Source: Streptomyces sp. P9-A2
Lineage (GTDB): Bacteria > Actinomycetota > Actinomycetes > Streptomycetales > Streptomycetaceae
Direction of reading: 5' to 3'
Length of the DNA: 64,000 nt
NCBI RefSeq assembly: GCF_036634175.1
Contig: NZ_JAZIFX010000001.1
Location: 5,270,001-5,334,000, forward strand
Shown piece after piece: positions 7,934 through 16,193 of this stretch (position 1 is the stretch's first letter; the number at the start of each line of letters is the position of its first letter). Below the pieces are notes generated by a model, which was not told where the DNA came from, searched no databases, and saw nothing but the letters and a program-made list of their open reading frames with translations. The translations under genes and the position numbers were made by a program.

Positions 7934-8893
7934 GTGTCGAGAGTGAACACCGTCCTGGGGCAGATCCCGGCCGAGGAGCTGGGTCTCGTGGCCATCCACG
8001 AGCACATCGGCTATGGCATGCCCGGCTCAGAGCTGGACACGAAGTGGTGGAAGACACCCGAGCAGCGGTACGAGGAGACCGTGCCGAAGCTGCGCAGGTT
8101 CCACGAACTGGGTGGCGGCACCTTCGTCGACGCGACCGGCATCTGCAACGGCCGTGACGTCGACTACTACAAGTCGCTGTCCGCGAAGACCGGCGTCCAC
8201 ATCGTCGCCTGCACCGGCTTCGTCGGCGGCGACACCGCCCTGCCGCACTTCGCCAACGCCAGCGTGGAGTACCTCACCCAGCAGTTCGTCCACGAGATCA
8301 CCGTCGGCATCGGCGACACCGGCAGCCTCGCCGGGGTCATCAAGGTCGGCGTGAGCCGCGGTGGCCGCATGACGGACCTGGACAAGCGCATCTACCGGGC
8401 CGCCGCCCGCGCCTCGCTCACCACGGGCGCGCCGGTCCTGACCCACCTCGCGATCGACGCCGAGAACGCGATCGCGATCTTCGACGAAGAGGGCCTCCCC
8501 CTGGACCGCGTCCTGTTCGGGCACGTCGACGACGGCGTGAACGCCGACAAGACGCGCGACGTCTGGATCGCGGAGCAGGGCGGCCGCATCGGCTTCGACA
8601 CCTTCGGCTACGAGACCGAGCTGCCGGACCCGCCGTTCTGGGCCCGCCCCCGCCAGGAGCGCCTCGACCACTTCCTCCGGTTCATCGGCGACGGCCGGCT
8701 GCACCAGGTCCTCGCCTCCGCCGACGCCAACTGCAGCCCCCTGGGCTGGCCGGGCGTGAAGGGCCACACCGTCAACTACATCTTCGAGGACCTCATCCCG
8801 GACCTCCGCGCCGCCGGTCTCGACGAGGCCGCGATCAAGACGATCTTCGTCGACAACCCGGCCGACTTCCTGACCCTCCAGAAGTCCTCCTGA
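7934..8893 (+). CDS. Phosphotriesterase-family metal-dependent hydrolase (probable lactonase/esterase)
   Basis: A 319-residue protein from GTG 7934, chosen because AAAGG at 7921-7925 sits 8 bp upstream; GTG 7925 would overlap that site. All six metal ligands of the family are present: His22 and His24 (IHEHI), Lys137 (GVIKVG), His171 (LTHLA), His197 (FGHVDD) and Asp264 (SADAN). Known members hydrolyse lactones or phosphotriesters using a binuclear zinc-type centre; the natural substrate here is unknown. It follows its ligand-less paralog by 48 bp and probably arose with it by tandem duplication. Its 3' end grades directly into an 18-bp tandem repeat array. Confidence 0.9.
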   Translation: MSRVNTVLGQIPAEELGLVAIHEHIGYGMPGSELDTKWWKTPEQRYEETVPKLRRFHELGGGTFVDATGICNGRDVDYYKSLSAKTGVHIVACTGFVGGDTALPHFANASVEYLTQQFVHEITVGIGDTGSLAGVIKVGVSRGGRMTDLDKRIYRAAARASLTTGAPVLTHLAIDAENAIAIFDEEGLPLDRVLFGHVDDGVNADKTRDVWIAEQGGRIGFDTFGYETELPDPPFWARPRQERLDHFLRFIGDGRLHQVLASADANCSPLGWPGVKGHTVNYIFEDLIPDLRAAGLDEAAIKTIFVDNPADFLTLQKSS

Positions 8894-8991
8894 CCTTCCA
8901 GGTGCTCCTGGCCTTCCAGGTGCTCCTGGCCTTCCAGGTCCTCCCGGCCTTCCAGGTCCTCCAAAAGTCTTCTTGACCCTCCAGGTCTTCC
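8891..8991 (+). repeat. 18-bp tandem repeat array at the end of the phosphotriesterase gene
   Basis: Four consecutive 18-bp units at 8891-8908, 8909-8926, 8927-8944 and 8945-8962 (consensus TGGCCTTCCAGGTSCTCC), then an 11-base interruption and a fifth unit at 8974-8991. The first unit starts exactly on the stop codon. The last codons of the gene (8871-8890) are a diverged 20-base version, so the array seems to have grown from the gene's own 3' end. Confidence 0.9.
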
Positions 8992-9019
8992 TGACCCTTC
9001 AGAATCAGAGAGAACCACC

Positions 9020-10135
9020 ATGCAGACCTCAGAACTGAAAAACCTGAAGATCGCTGTTGTCGGTGCGGGGTACGGCGGTGCGGCGGCGGCCAAGGCGCTG
9101 AGCCTGCTGGGCGCCGAGGTCGACGTCTACGAGCAGGCGAGCCAGACCCGGGAGGTCGGCGCCGGTATCGGTCTGCGTCCCGCCACCATGAACCGGTTCC
9201 GCCAGTGGGGCATCTTCGAGGCGATCGCGGGGGTGACCTCGCCCAGCGAGTACTTCGAGATCCTCACCGCCACCGGTGAGCCGATCATGAAGGAGGCGTG
9301 GCCGGCCGACGGCGAGCAGACCCACACCCACCTGATCCACCGCGGCGACTTCATCGAGGCGCTGCTGGGCGTGCTGCCCGAGGGCATGGTGCACCTGGGC
9401 CACAAGCTGGAGAGCATCCAGGACCACGGCGAGCGCTCCGTGCTCACCTTCGCCAACGGCACGACCGCCGAGGCCGACCTGGTCGTCGGCGCCGACGGCA
9501 TCAAGTCGGTGGTGCGCAGGGAACTGTTCAGCGACAAGGGCCCGGTCTTCTCCGGCGAGCACGCCTACCGCGCGGTCATCTCCCTCGACGACGCCCACGG
9601 CATGGCCACCGACGACAACCTGCGGATGTACATCGGCAAGGGCACGAAGGTCTACCTGCTGCCGCTGCGCCACCGGGGTCAGGTCTCCTTCGACATCACC
9701 GCGCTGTGCCCGGACAGTGCCTGGAACCCCGAGGTCACCAAGGACGACATCCTGGCCACGGTGGAGGGCTTCGACGAGCGCCTGGTCGCCATCGCGCGCG
9801 GCCTGGACATGTCCACGGTCAACATCCGCGCGGTCTACGACATCGACCCGGTCGACACCTGGCACTCCGACTCCGTGGTGCTGCTGGGCGACGCCGCCCA
9901 CTCGATGCTGCACCACCAGGGCCAGGGCGCCAACTCCGCGATCGAGGACGCCGGCGCGCTGGCCGACGCGCTGCGCGATGCGCCCTCGCTGAAGGAGGCG
10001 CTGGCCTCCTACCAGGCCACCCGCAAGCCGGAGACCGACAAGTTGCAGGCCATCTCCCGCCAGGGCTGGTCCGAGGAAGAGATCGACGACGTCTTCCCCG
10101 GCCAGAAGCCCGCCGCCACCGCCCCCAAGGAGTAA
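9020..10135 (+). CDS. FAD-dependent aromatic-hydroxylase-type monooxygenase
   Basis: A 371-residue class A flavoprotein monooxygenase of the salicylate hydroxylase / 6-hydroxynicotinate 3-monooxygenase type. The three family signatures are intact: the GxGxxG dinucleotide fold (GAGYGG, residues 15-20), the DG motif (GADGIKS, Asp159-Gly160) that contacts both FAD and NAD(P)H, and the GD motif (LLGDAAHSMLHHQGQGANSAIED, Gly290-Asp291). These enzymes insert one oxygen into an aromatic ring using NAD(P)H. No membrane segment. It is the third operon gene; its 3' end contains AAGGAG, the ribosome binding site for the next gene 4 bp on. Substrate unknown. Confidence 0.9.
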   Translation: MQTSELKNLKIAVVGAGYGGAAAAKALSLLGAEVDVYEQASQTREVGAGIGLRPATMNRFRQWGIFEAIAGVTSPSEYFEILTATGEPIMKEAWPADGEQTHTHLIHRGDFIEALLGVLPEGMVHLGHKLESIQDHGERSVLTFANGTTAEADLVVGADGIKSVVRRELFSDKGPVFSGEHAYRAVISLDDAHGMATDDNLRMYIGKGTKVYLLPLRHRGQVSFDITALCPDSAWNPEVTKDDILATVEGFDERLVAIARGLDMSTVNIRAVYDIDPVDTWHSDSVVLLGDAAHSMLHHQGQGANSAIEDAGALADALRDAPSLKEALASYQATRKPETDKLQAISRQGWSEEEIDDVFPGQKPAATAPKE

Positions 10136-10139
10136 CGGA

Positions 10140-11063
10140 ATGCCCCTGCACCCCGAGATCGCCAAGTTCCTCGCCGGCCTGCCGGCCCCTGCCGGGGGCC
10201 CGCTCGACCCGGTCGCCATGCGCGCCGCGGACGAAACGCACGTCGCTCCCCTCGAGGAGCGCCTGCCGCTCCACGCGGTCGAGGACGTGACCGCGCGGAC
10301 GGCGTCGGGCGAGGTACCGGTACGGATCTACACGCCGTCCGAGGCCGACCGCCACGGCGTACTGGTCTACTTCCACGGCGGCGCGTTCTTCCTCGGCAGC
10401 CTGGAGACGCACGACCACGTCGCGCGCTCGCTGGCCAAGGAGACCGGGCTCAAGGTCGTCTCCGTCGGCTTCCGCCTGGCGCCCGAGGCCGCCTTCCCCG
10501 CCGGTCTCGACGACTGCTACGCGGTCGTGCGCTGGGCCGCCGAGGAGGGCGAGAGCCTGGGCTGGGACGGCACGACCCTCGCCATCGCCGGCGACAGCTC
10601 CGGCGGCACCTTCGTCGCCGCGGTCGCGGCCAGGGCGCACGACGACGGTTTCGACCGGATCACACACCAGATCCTCTACTACCCCTCGCTCGACCTGGAC
10701 TTCGACGTCGACCGCTATGCCTCGCTGCGGGAGAACGCCGTGGGCTACGGCCTGGAGACGGCGGGGCTGAAGCCCTTCAACGCCTTCTACATCGACAGCG
10801 GCGCCGACCCCGCGGACCCGCTCGTCTCGCCGATCAAGCGGGCGGACCTCACCGGGCTGCCGCCGGCCCTCGTCGTCACCGGGGAGTACGACCCGATGCG
10901 CGACGAAGGCGAGCTCTACGGCCGGCGGCTGCGGGAGGCCGGCGTGGAGGCGACGGTGAGCCGTTACGAGGGCGCGGGCCACGGATTCGTCCAGCACTTC
11001 TCCTGGATCCCGGAGTACCACAGGGTCTTCGAGGAGACGCGCGACTTCCTCGGCCGGCGCTGA
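10140..11063 (+). CDS. Alpha/beta hydrolase of the hormone-sensitive lipase type
   Basis: A 307-residue esterase. The HSL-family oxyanion motif HGGAFF (79-84) and nucleophile motif GDSSGG (Ser153) are visible, with the acid Asp251 in GEYDPMRDEG and the base His281 in GAGHGF, so the catalytic triad is complete. HSL-type enzymes hydrolyse short to medium esters and sometimes amides or lactones in the cytosol. It starts 4 bp after the monooxygenase stop, which implies translational coupling. It may release or open the ester or lactone product of the pathway; that is inference from context. Confidence 0.92.
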   Translation: MPLHPEIAKFLAGLPAPAGGPLDPVAMRAADETHVAPLEERLPLHAVEDVTARTASGEVPVRIYTPSEADRHGVLVYFHGGAFFLGSLETHDHVARSLAKETGLKVVSVGFRLAPEAAFPAGLDDCYAVVRWAAEEGESLGWDGTTLAIAGDSSGGTFVAAVAARAHDDGFDRITHQILYYPSLDLDFDVDRYASLRENAVGYGLETAGLKPFNAFYIDSGADPADPLVSPIKRADLTGLPPALVVTGEYDPMRDEGELYGRRLREAGVEATVSRYEGAGHGFVQHFSWIPEYHRVFEETRDFLGRR

Positions 11064-11130
11064 CCCGACCGATCCGACCGATCCGCTGACCCGACCGATC
11101 CGCGTACGTACCCGACCGATCCGCGTACGA
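11064..11130 (+). repeat. Short direct repeats CCGACCGATCCG(CGTACG) after the esterase gene
   Basis: Four copies of CGACCGATCC or its shortened form occur in the 83-bp spacer; the last two are followed by CGTACG. Like the array after the phosphotriesterase gene, the repeat starts right after the stop codon. The function is unknown. Confidence 0.8.
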
Positions 11131-11146
11131 GTTCAGAAGGAAATCC

Positions 11147-12088
11147 ATGACGCACGCAGTCGATGTTCATCCCCTGGTCTCGCCATGGGGCCGGTTCGGG
11201 CTCTACAGCTTCTTCATCGACGCACCCGAACCGGCGATCGTCGACACCGGGATCGCCTCCTCCCCCGCCGAAGGGATGGCTCCCGCCCTCGAGGCGATCG
11301 GGCGCCGGATCGAGGACGTGCGCTGGATCCTGCTGACCCACGGTCACATCGACCACGTCGGCGGGGCGTACGCCCTGTGGGAGCTCACCGGCCGACGCGC
11401 GCAGGTGGTGATCCACGAGGCCGACGCGCCGATGCTCCGCTCGCGGCGGGCCCACGTGGAGGAGTACCTCGCGGGACGGGGCCGGTACCTGGGCGACCCG
11501 GAGGGAGAGGCGAAGGTGACGGCCGCCACGCAGGCCGTCATCTCCGGCGAGATGGAGCCCACCCTGCTCGTCAAGGGCGGCGAGACCCTCTCCCTCGGCG
11601 GCGACGTCACCGTCTCGGTGCACTCGATACCGGGCCACACACCCGGATCGGCCGCCTACGTCGTCGACGGGCAGCGTTCGGTGTTCGTCGGCGACTCCGT
11701 GCAGGTCCACGGGGCCGCCAACGGCTTCCCCGGCTACACGGACCCGGTCGCCTACCGCGCCAGTCTGGAGTACCTGCGCGACGAGGTCCGTCCGCGGCAC
11801 CTGTACCTCGGACACCCCTACCGCCGCGCCGACGGCACGCCGTACGGCGTAGAGCTCGACGCCGCCCAGGCCCGGGAGGCCATCGAACAGAGCCTCGCCG
11901 TCGAGGGCCGGGTCGCCTCGGCCGCCTGCGGCTGCCTGGAGGCCGGCCTGAAGGAGACGGACTCGCCGTACTCCCCGTTCGCCCGTACCGCCGAGGAGCT
12001 CGGCTACACCGGCGACCCCACGCTTGAGCCGTCGCCGTTCTTCACGTCGATGCACGGCTACCGCACGCAGCACCAGCAGAACTCGTAA
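11147..12088 (+). CDS. Metallo-beta-lactamase-fold hydrolase
   Basis: A 313-residue protein of the MBL superfamily. The signature HGHIDH gives His65, His67, Asp69 and His70; further ligands are His164 (PGHTPGS), Asp183 (VGDSV) and His223 (LGHPY). The two-metal site is therefore complete. The family includes lactonases, thioesterases and glyoxalase II-like enzymes; nothing here identifies the substrate. The C-terminal ~70 residues form an extra helical region with a CGC. The gene starts at ATG 11147 with AGAAGGAA upstream. With the phosphotriesterase-type enzyme it gives this operon two independent metal-dependent hydrolases. Confidence 0.9.
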   Translation: MTHAVDVHPLVSPWGRFGLYSFFIDAPEPAIVDTGIASSPAEGMAPALEAIGRRIEDVRWILLTHGHIDHVGGAYALWELTGRRAQVVIHEADAPMLRSRRAHVEEYLAGRGRYLGDPEGEAKVTAATQAVISGEMEPTLLVKGGETLSLGGDVTVSVHSIPGHTPGSAAYVVDGQRSVFVGDSVQVHGAANGFPGYTDPVAYRASLEYLRDEVRPRHLYLGHPYRRADGTPYGVELDAAQAREAIEQSLAVEGRVASAACGCLEAGLKETDSPYSPFARTAEELGYTGDPTLEPSPFFTSMHGYRTQHQQNS

Positions 12089-12097
12089 CGCACTGTC

Positions 12098-12115
12098 CTG
12101 GGGGACGCCCCCCAG
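12098..12115 (+). promoter_or_regulatory. Small GC hairpin between MBL and CocE genes
   Basis: CTGGGGG (12098-12104), loop ACGC, CCCCCAG (12109-12115). It lies within an operon spacer and could stabilise mRNA ends or partly attenuate. The ribosome binding site GGAGGAG for the next gene follows at 12122. Confidence 0.45.
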
Positions 12116-12138
12116 ACCCCCGGAGGAGCTTCACACCC

Positions 12139-13878
12139 ATGACCGACTTCCAGACGATCCGGGCGGGCCGGCAGGAGATCGCCGTCCGCAAGGATCTCCG
12201 AGTGCCGATGCGCGACGGTGTCATGCTGGCGGCCGACACCTACAGCGGCGTCGACGACAAGCCGCGGCCGGCGCTCGTGGCGCTCAGCCCCTACGGCAAG
12301 GAGCTGCAGGCCCTCGCGCTCACCACGCCGCCGCAGCGGCGCCCCAGCCCGATGTGGGACGGCTGCATCGAGGCCGGTGACATCGCGCGCGTCGTCCAGG
12401 AGGACTACGTCCACGTCATCGGCGACCTGCGCGGCTCCGGCGCCTCCGAGGGCGAGCACATCGGCAACTACAACGCCGGCGGCGTCTCCCTCGGCCAGGA
12501 CGCGTACGACTTCATCGAGTGGGTCGCGCAGCAGCCGTGGTGCGACGGCAACGTCGGCATGATCGGCATCTCCTACTTCGGCTCGATGCAGGTGCTGGCG
12601 GCGGCCGAGCGGCCGCCGAGCCTCAAGGCGATCTTCGTCAGCGGCGGCCACTACGACTTCTACGAGACCACCTACCACGGCGGCGTCATGTGGTTCATGC
12701 CGCGTGCCGCCCGTGAGGGCCGCGGTGGCGACTCCGGCTGGGCCTTCACCGACGGCGTCAAGTCCCGCATGCTCGAGACCTTCTCGCCCGAGGAGATCAA
12801 GGAGAAGGTCGCCGAGCGGCTGCGGGACCCGGACGTGGCCGCCTGGCCCAACCTGGTCCATGTGCTCAACTACCCGAAGAACCACGAGGCCTGGTTCGAC
12901 ATCGTGATGAACGAGGTCGACGGCGACTGGTACGAGGAGCGCAACCCGATCACGCTCGCGCCGAACATCGACATCCCCGTCTGGCTCCAGCTCGACCAGG
13001 GCCGCGGCTGGACGATGGACGGCACCATCGAGCTGTACAAGGCGCTGAAGGGCCCGAAGAAGCTCGACATCGGCCCCTACCCGCCGATGCAGTCGCGCCC
13101 CTTCATCGAAGAGCACGACAAGATGTTCCGCTGGTACGAGTACTGGCTCAAGGGCATCGACAACGGGATCATGGACGAGCCCGCCGTCACCGTCCACGTC
13201 GAGGGCTCGCGCGAGACCGTCACCGGCGCCCAGTGGCCGCCGAAGGACGTGGAGCACAAGGCGCTCTACCTCCGCCCGCGCCGCAAGCTGTCCTTCGAAC
13301 CCGAGCTCATGGGCGCCGAGTACGCCGCCCCCGACGGCTTCTACCAGGCGCCGCTGACGGTGACCGACAAGGTGGAGATCCTGAACTGGAGCACCGCTCC
13401 GTTCACCGAGCCCACCGAGATGATCGGCCAGGGCGCGGCGCACCTCTTCGTGGAGATCGACCAGCCCGACACGAACCTCATCCTGCGCATGTGGGACGAG
13501 GCCCCGAACGGCAAGCGTCAGCTCATCACGACCGCCTACCTCAAGGCCTCGCACCGCGAGCTCGACGAGGAGCGCACCACGGAGGGCGACCCCCACCACC
13601 CGCACACCCGGGCGGTGCCGGTCGAGCCGGGGAGGATCGAGGAGTACGTGCTGCGGGTCTACCCGTTCGCGGCGACGTTCCTGCCGGGCCACAAGCTGGT
13701 CGTGGAACTCTCCAACGCCGAGCCGCTGGCCGACGAGCACAACGCGCTGCTGCCGCCGGACGCCTTCCACCTGCCGGTGGGCCGCCCCGTCACCCACAAG
13801 ATCTACCGCGACGCCGAGCACCCCTCCCGGCTCGTGCTGCCGTTCACGACGGTCACGGCGCCGGACGCGACCGAGTAG
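12139..13878 (+). CDS. CocE/NonD-family (X-Pro dipeptidyl-peptidase S15-like) hydrolase
   Basis: A 579-residue protein. The N-terminal alpha/beta-hydrolase domain has the MRDGVMLAADTY opening, the DLRGSGASEGE segment (~96-106) and the nucleophile elbow GISYFG (Ser145), all typical of the CocE/NonD (S15) family. The C-terminal ~200 residues (from about 390) form the jelly-roll-like domain seen in cocaine esterase and cephalosporin/glutaryl acylases. The family hydrolyses esters or amides. It is the last gene of the operon, 50 bp after the MBL gene, and is followed by a strong terminator. No secretion signal, so the substrate is presumably intracellular. Confidence 0.9.
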   Translation: MTDFQTIRAGRQEIAVRKDLRVPMRDGVMLAADTYSGVDDKPRPALVALSPYGKELQALALTTPPQRRPSPMWDGCIEAGDIARVVQEDYVHVIGDLRGSGASEGEHIGNYNAGGVSLGQDAYDFIEWVAQQPWCDGNVGMIGISYFGSMQVLAAAERPPSLKAIFVSGGHYDFYETTYHGGVMWFMPRAAREGRGGDSGWAFTDGVKSRMLETFSPEEIKEKVAERLRDPDVAAWPNLVHVLNYPKNHEAWFDIVMNEVDGDWYEERNPITLAPNIDIPVWLQLDQGRGWTMDGTIELYKALKGPKKLDIGPYPPMQSRPFIEEHDKMFRWYEYWLKGIDNGIMDEPAVTVHVEGSRETVTGAQWPPKDVEHKALYLRPRRKLSFEPELMGAEYAAPDGFYQAPLTVTDKVEILNWSTAPFTEPTEMIGQGAAHLFVEIDQPDTNLILRMWDEAPNGKRQLITTAYLKASHRELDEERTTEGDPHHPHTRAVPVEPGRIEEYVLRVYPFAATFLPGHKLVVELSNAEPLADEHNALLPPDAFHLPVGRPVTHKIYRDAEHPSRLVLPFTTVTAPDATE

Positions 13879-13943
13879 GGCTCTGCCTGCCCCACCATGA
13901 AGGGAGAGCGGCGCGGCGGTTCCTGACGCGCCCTCGCGACACC

Positions 13944-13985
13944 GGCCGACCGGCCCGCCGTACCCTCGGCGGGCCGGTCGGCCGT
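13944..13985 (+). terminator. Strong hairpin terminator of the catabolic operon
   Basis: Perfect 17-bp stem (13944-13960 with 13969-13985) around an 8-base loop, 65 bp after the CocE-family stop and followed by TTCGTGTCGT. Confidence 0.85.
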
Positions 13986-14311
13986 TCGTGTCGTGCACGG
14001 CCCCGGGCACCGTCCCGGCGACGTCGCTCTCCTGGGTTCCGTGGGTTCCGTGGGCTCCGTGGGCTTCACGGGCGGGGGAGGCCGGCGGGCCGGTGAACGT
14101 GTCGCCTGTGTGGCGGGGCTGTTTCGTTCGTGTGGGCCCTCTTGTGCGATTCCTGTGGAACCCTCAATCTTTCGACTGACGCACGCAGTTGTTCCGACAG
14201 TAACCATTGTCATGGTCACATCATTCGCGTTCGGCTGTGCCACACCCACGGCACGTGTGTCGATAGCACCGCCCCCACAGCAGCGCACCCCGACCGAGGA
14301 GGAACCCTCAC
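13986..14311. other. Intergenic region ahead of the subtilase
   Basis: About 325 bp. It includes a short imperfect direct repeat of GGGTTCCGT/GGGCTCCGT at 14034-14065 and an AT-richer zone 14150-14240, the likely promoter region of the protease. GAGGAGG at 14296-14302 is the ribosome binding site of that gene. No coding sequence is apparent. Confidence 0.45.
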
Positions 14312-15892
14312 ATGGCGTTGATGCGTCACCCCCACCGAAGACTGGCCACTCTCGGCGTCGCGACCAGCGCGGCGCTCATGGCGGGCCTCGTCTCCGCGCT
14401 CCCCGCCGGCGCGGCCCCGGTCGCCGCCGAAGGCCGCATCCAGTACGAGGGCGCCGCGAACGCCGTCAGCGACAGCTTCATCGTGACCCTGGAGGCGGAC
14501 CGGGCGAAGTCCGGCTCCGCGGAGGGGCGCGCCGTGGCCGAGAAGTACGGTGCCGAGATCGAGCGGACCTACACCAAGGCGCTCAACGGGTACGAGATCG
14601 AGGCCTCCGAGGCCGAGGCGAAACGTCTCGCCGCCGACCCGGCCGTCGCCTCCGTGGTCCAGAACCGGACCTTCCACACCACCGCCACCCAGAACAACCC
14701 GCCCTCCTGGGGACTGGACCGCATCGACCAGGCGAACCTGCCGCTGAACAGCTCGTACACCTACCCGGACTCGGCCGGCCAGGGCGTGACGGCGTACATC
14801 ATCGACACCGGCGTCCACATCTCGCACAGCGACTTCGGCGGCCGCGCCCGCCACGGCTACGACGCCGTCGACAACGACAACGTCGCCCAGGACGGCAACG
14901 GCCACGGCACCCACGTCGCGGGCACCGTCGCGGGCACCGCCCACGGTGTGGCCAAGAAGGCCGACATCGTCGGCGTCCGCGTGCTGAACAACGCCGGTTC
15001 CGGTACCACCGCCGGGGTCGTCGCCGGCATCGACTGGGTCGCGCGCAACGCGGTCAAGCCGGCCGTCGCCAACATGTCCCTCGGCGGCGGCGCCGACAGC
15101 ACCCTCGACGCGGCCGTGCGCAACGCGATCAACGCCGGCATCACCTTCGCCGTCGCGGCCGGCAACGAGTCCACCAACGCCTCCACCAAGTCCCCGGCCC
15201 GGGTGACCGAGGCGATCACCGTCGGCGCCACCACCTCCACCGACGCCCGCGCCAGCTACTCCAACTACGGCTCGGTCGTGGACATCTTCGCCCCGGGCTC
15301 CTCCATCACCTCCACCTGGCACACCGGCAACACGGCCACCAACACCATCTCCGGTACGTCCATGGCGAGCCCGCACGTCGCCGGCGCGGCCGCCCTGTAC
15401 CTGGCCGCCAACCCGTCGGCCACCCCCGCCCAGGTCTCCTCCGCGCTGACCTCCGCCGCCACCAGCGGCGTCGTCGGCAACCCGGGCACCGGTTCGCCCA
15501 ACCTCCTGCTGCGGGTCGGGGAGGGCGGTACCACCCCGCCGCCCCCCGGTGACCGCTTCGAGAGCACCCAGAGCGTCGCCATCGCCGACAACTCCACCGT
15601 CGAGACCCCGATAGCCGTCTCCGGAGTCTCCGGCAACGCGCCCTCGGACCTGGCCGTCGAGGTGGACATCACCCACACCTACATCGGCGACCTCCGGGTC
15701 CAACTGGTCGCCCCCGACGGCTCGGTGTACACGCTGAAGGCGTACGGCACCGGCGGCAGCGCGGACAACATCGACACCACGTACACGGTCAACGCCTCCT
15801 CGGAGACCGCGAACGGCACGTGGAAACTGCGGGTCAGCGACAACTACACGCGCGACACGGGCCGGCTGAACGGCTGGGCCCTGCAGTTCTGA
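14312..15892 (+). CDS. Secreted S8 subtilisin-like protease with I9 propeptide and C-terminal P-domain
   Basis: 526 residues. A signal peptide (~1-35, RR near the start, hydrophobic core, AGA-like cleavage) precedes an inhibitor I9 propeptide (~53-125). The S8 catalytic domain has Asp165 (IIDTGVH), His198 (GHGTHVAG), oxyanion Asn285 (AAGNES) and Ser350 (GTSMASPHVAG), so the triad is complete. A PPPP linker at ~411 leads to a proprotein-convertase P-domain (~420-526) with SDLAVEVDITHTYIGDLRVQLVAPDG. This is the aqualysin/proteinase K-type architecture common in Streptomyces, exported and self-processed outside the cell. Its isolated position suggests a single-gene transcript. Confidence 0.95.
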   Translation: MALMRHPHRRLATLGVATSAALMAGLVSALPAGAAPVAAEGRIQYEGAANAVSDSFIVTLEADRAKSGSAEGRAVAEKYGAEIERTYTKALNGYEIEASEAEAKRLAADPAVASVVQNRTFHTTATQNNPPSWGLDRIDQANLPLNSSYTYPDSAGQGVTAYIIDTGVHISHSDFGGRARHGYDAVDNDNVAQDGNGHGTHVAGTVAGTAHGVAKKADIVGVRVLNNAGSGTTAGVVAGIDWVARNAVKPAVANMSLGGGADSTLDAAVRNAINAGITFAVAAGNESTNASTKSPARVTEAITVGATTSTDARASYSNYGSVVDIFAPGSSITSTWHTGNTATNTISGTSMASPHVAGAAALYLAANPSATPAQVSSALTSAATSGVVGNPGTGSPNLLLRVGEGGTTPPPPGDRFESTQSVAIADNSTVETPIAVSGVSGNAPSDLAVEVDITHTYIGDLRVQLVAPDGSVYTLKAYGTGGSADNIDTTYTVNASSETANGTWKLRVSDNYTRDTGRLNGWALQF

Positions 15893-16193
15893 TGTGACGG
15901 GGCCGGCCCGCGGACAGGTGCCCGGCCCTTCGTCCTCTTCGCCCCCTTCGCGCTCTTCTCTCTTCCTCGTCCCCGTGGTCGGGCTCCGGGTCGGTGATCC
16001 GGTCGTCCGCCATGGGGACGAGGCGTGTGCGCGGGAGGTGCGCGGGAGGTGCGCCGGACGCGGTCCGGCTCGAACAGGGGTGCCCCTCACCGCCCCGCCC
16101 GGCCGCGCTTACGATGCGCGGAGCCGCATGTCGGCCCGCCCCAGCGCATGCACCTCTCCGCGACAGCACGGCAGAACCAGGAGCACGGTACTC
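15893..16193. other. Intergenic region after the subtilase
   Basis: About 300 bp. Near 15900-15930 there is a run of GGGCCGG/CCCGGCCC that could fold imperfectly and end the protease transcript. AGGAG at 16179-16183 is the ribosome binding site for the next gene. The frame of that gene stays open upstream to 15894, but those codons look non-coding. Confidence 0.4.

Noticed and set aside
8891..8991. Possible CRISPR array
   Set aside because: Units of 18 bp are directly adjacent with no spacers; a simple tandem repeat.
12058..14010. 650-codon minus-strand frame opposite the CocE gene
   Set aside because: No start context or domain; antisense of a well-supported gene.
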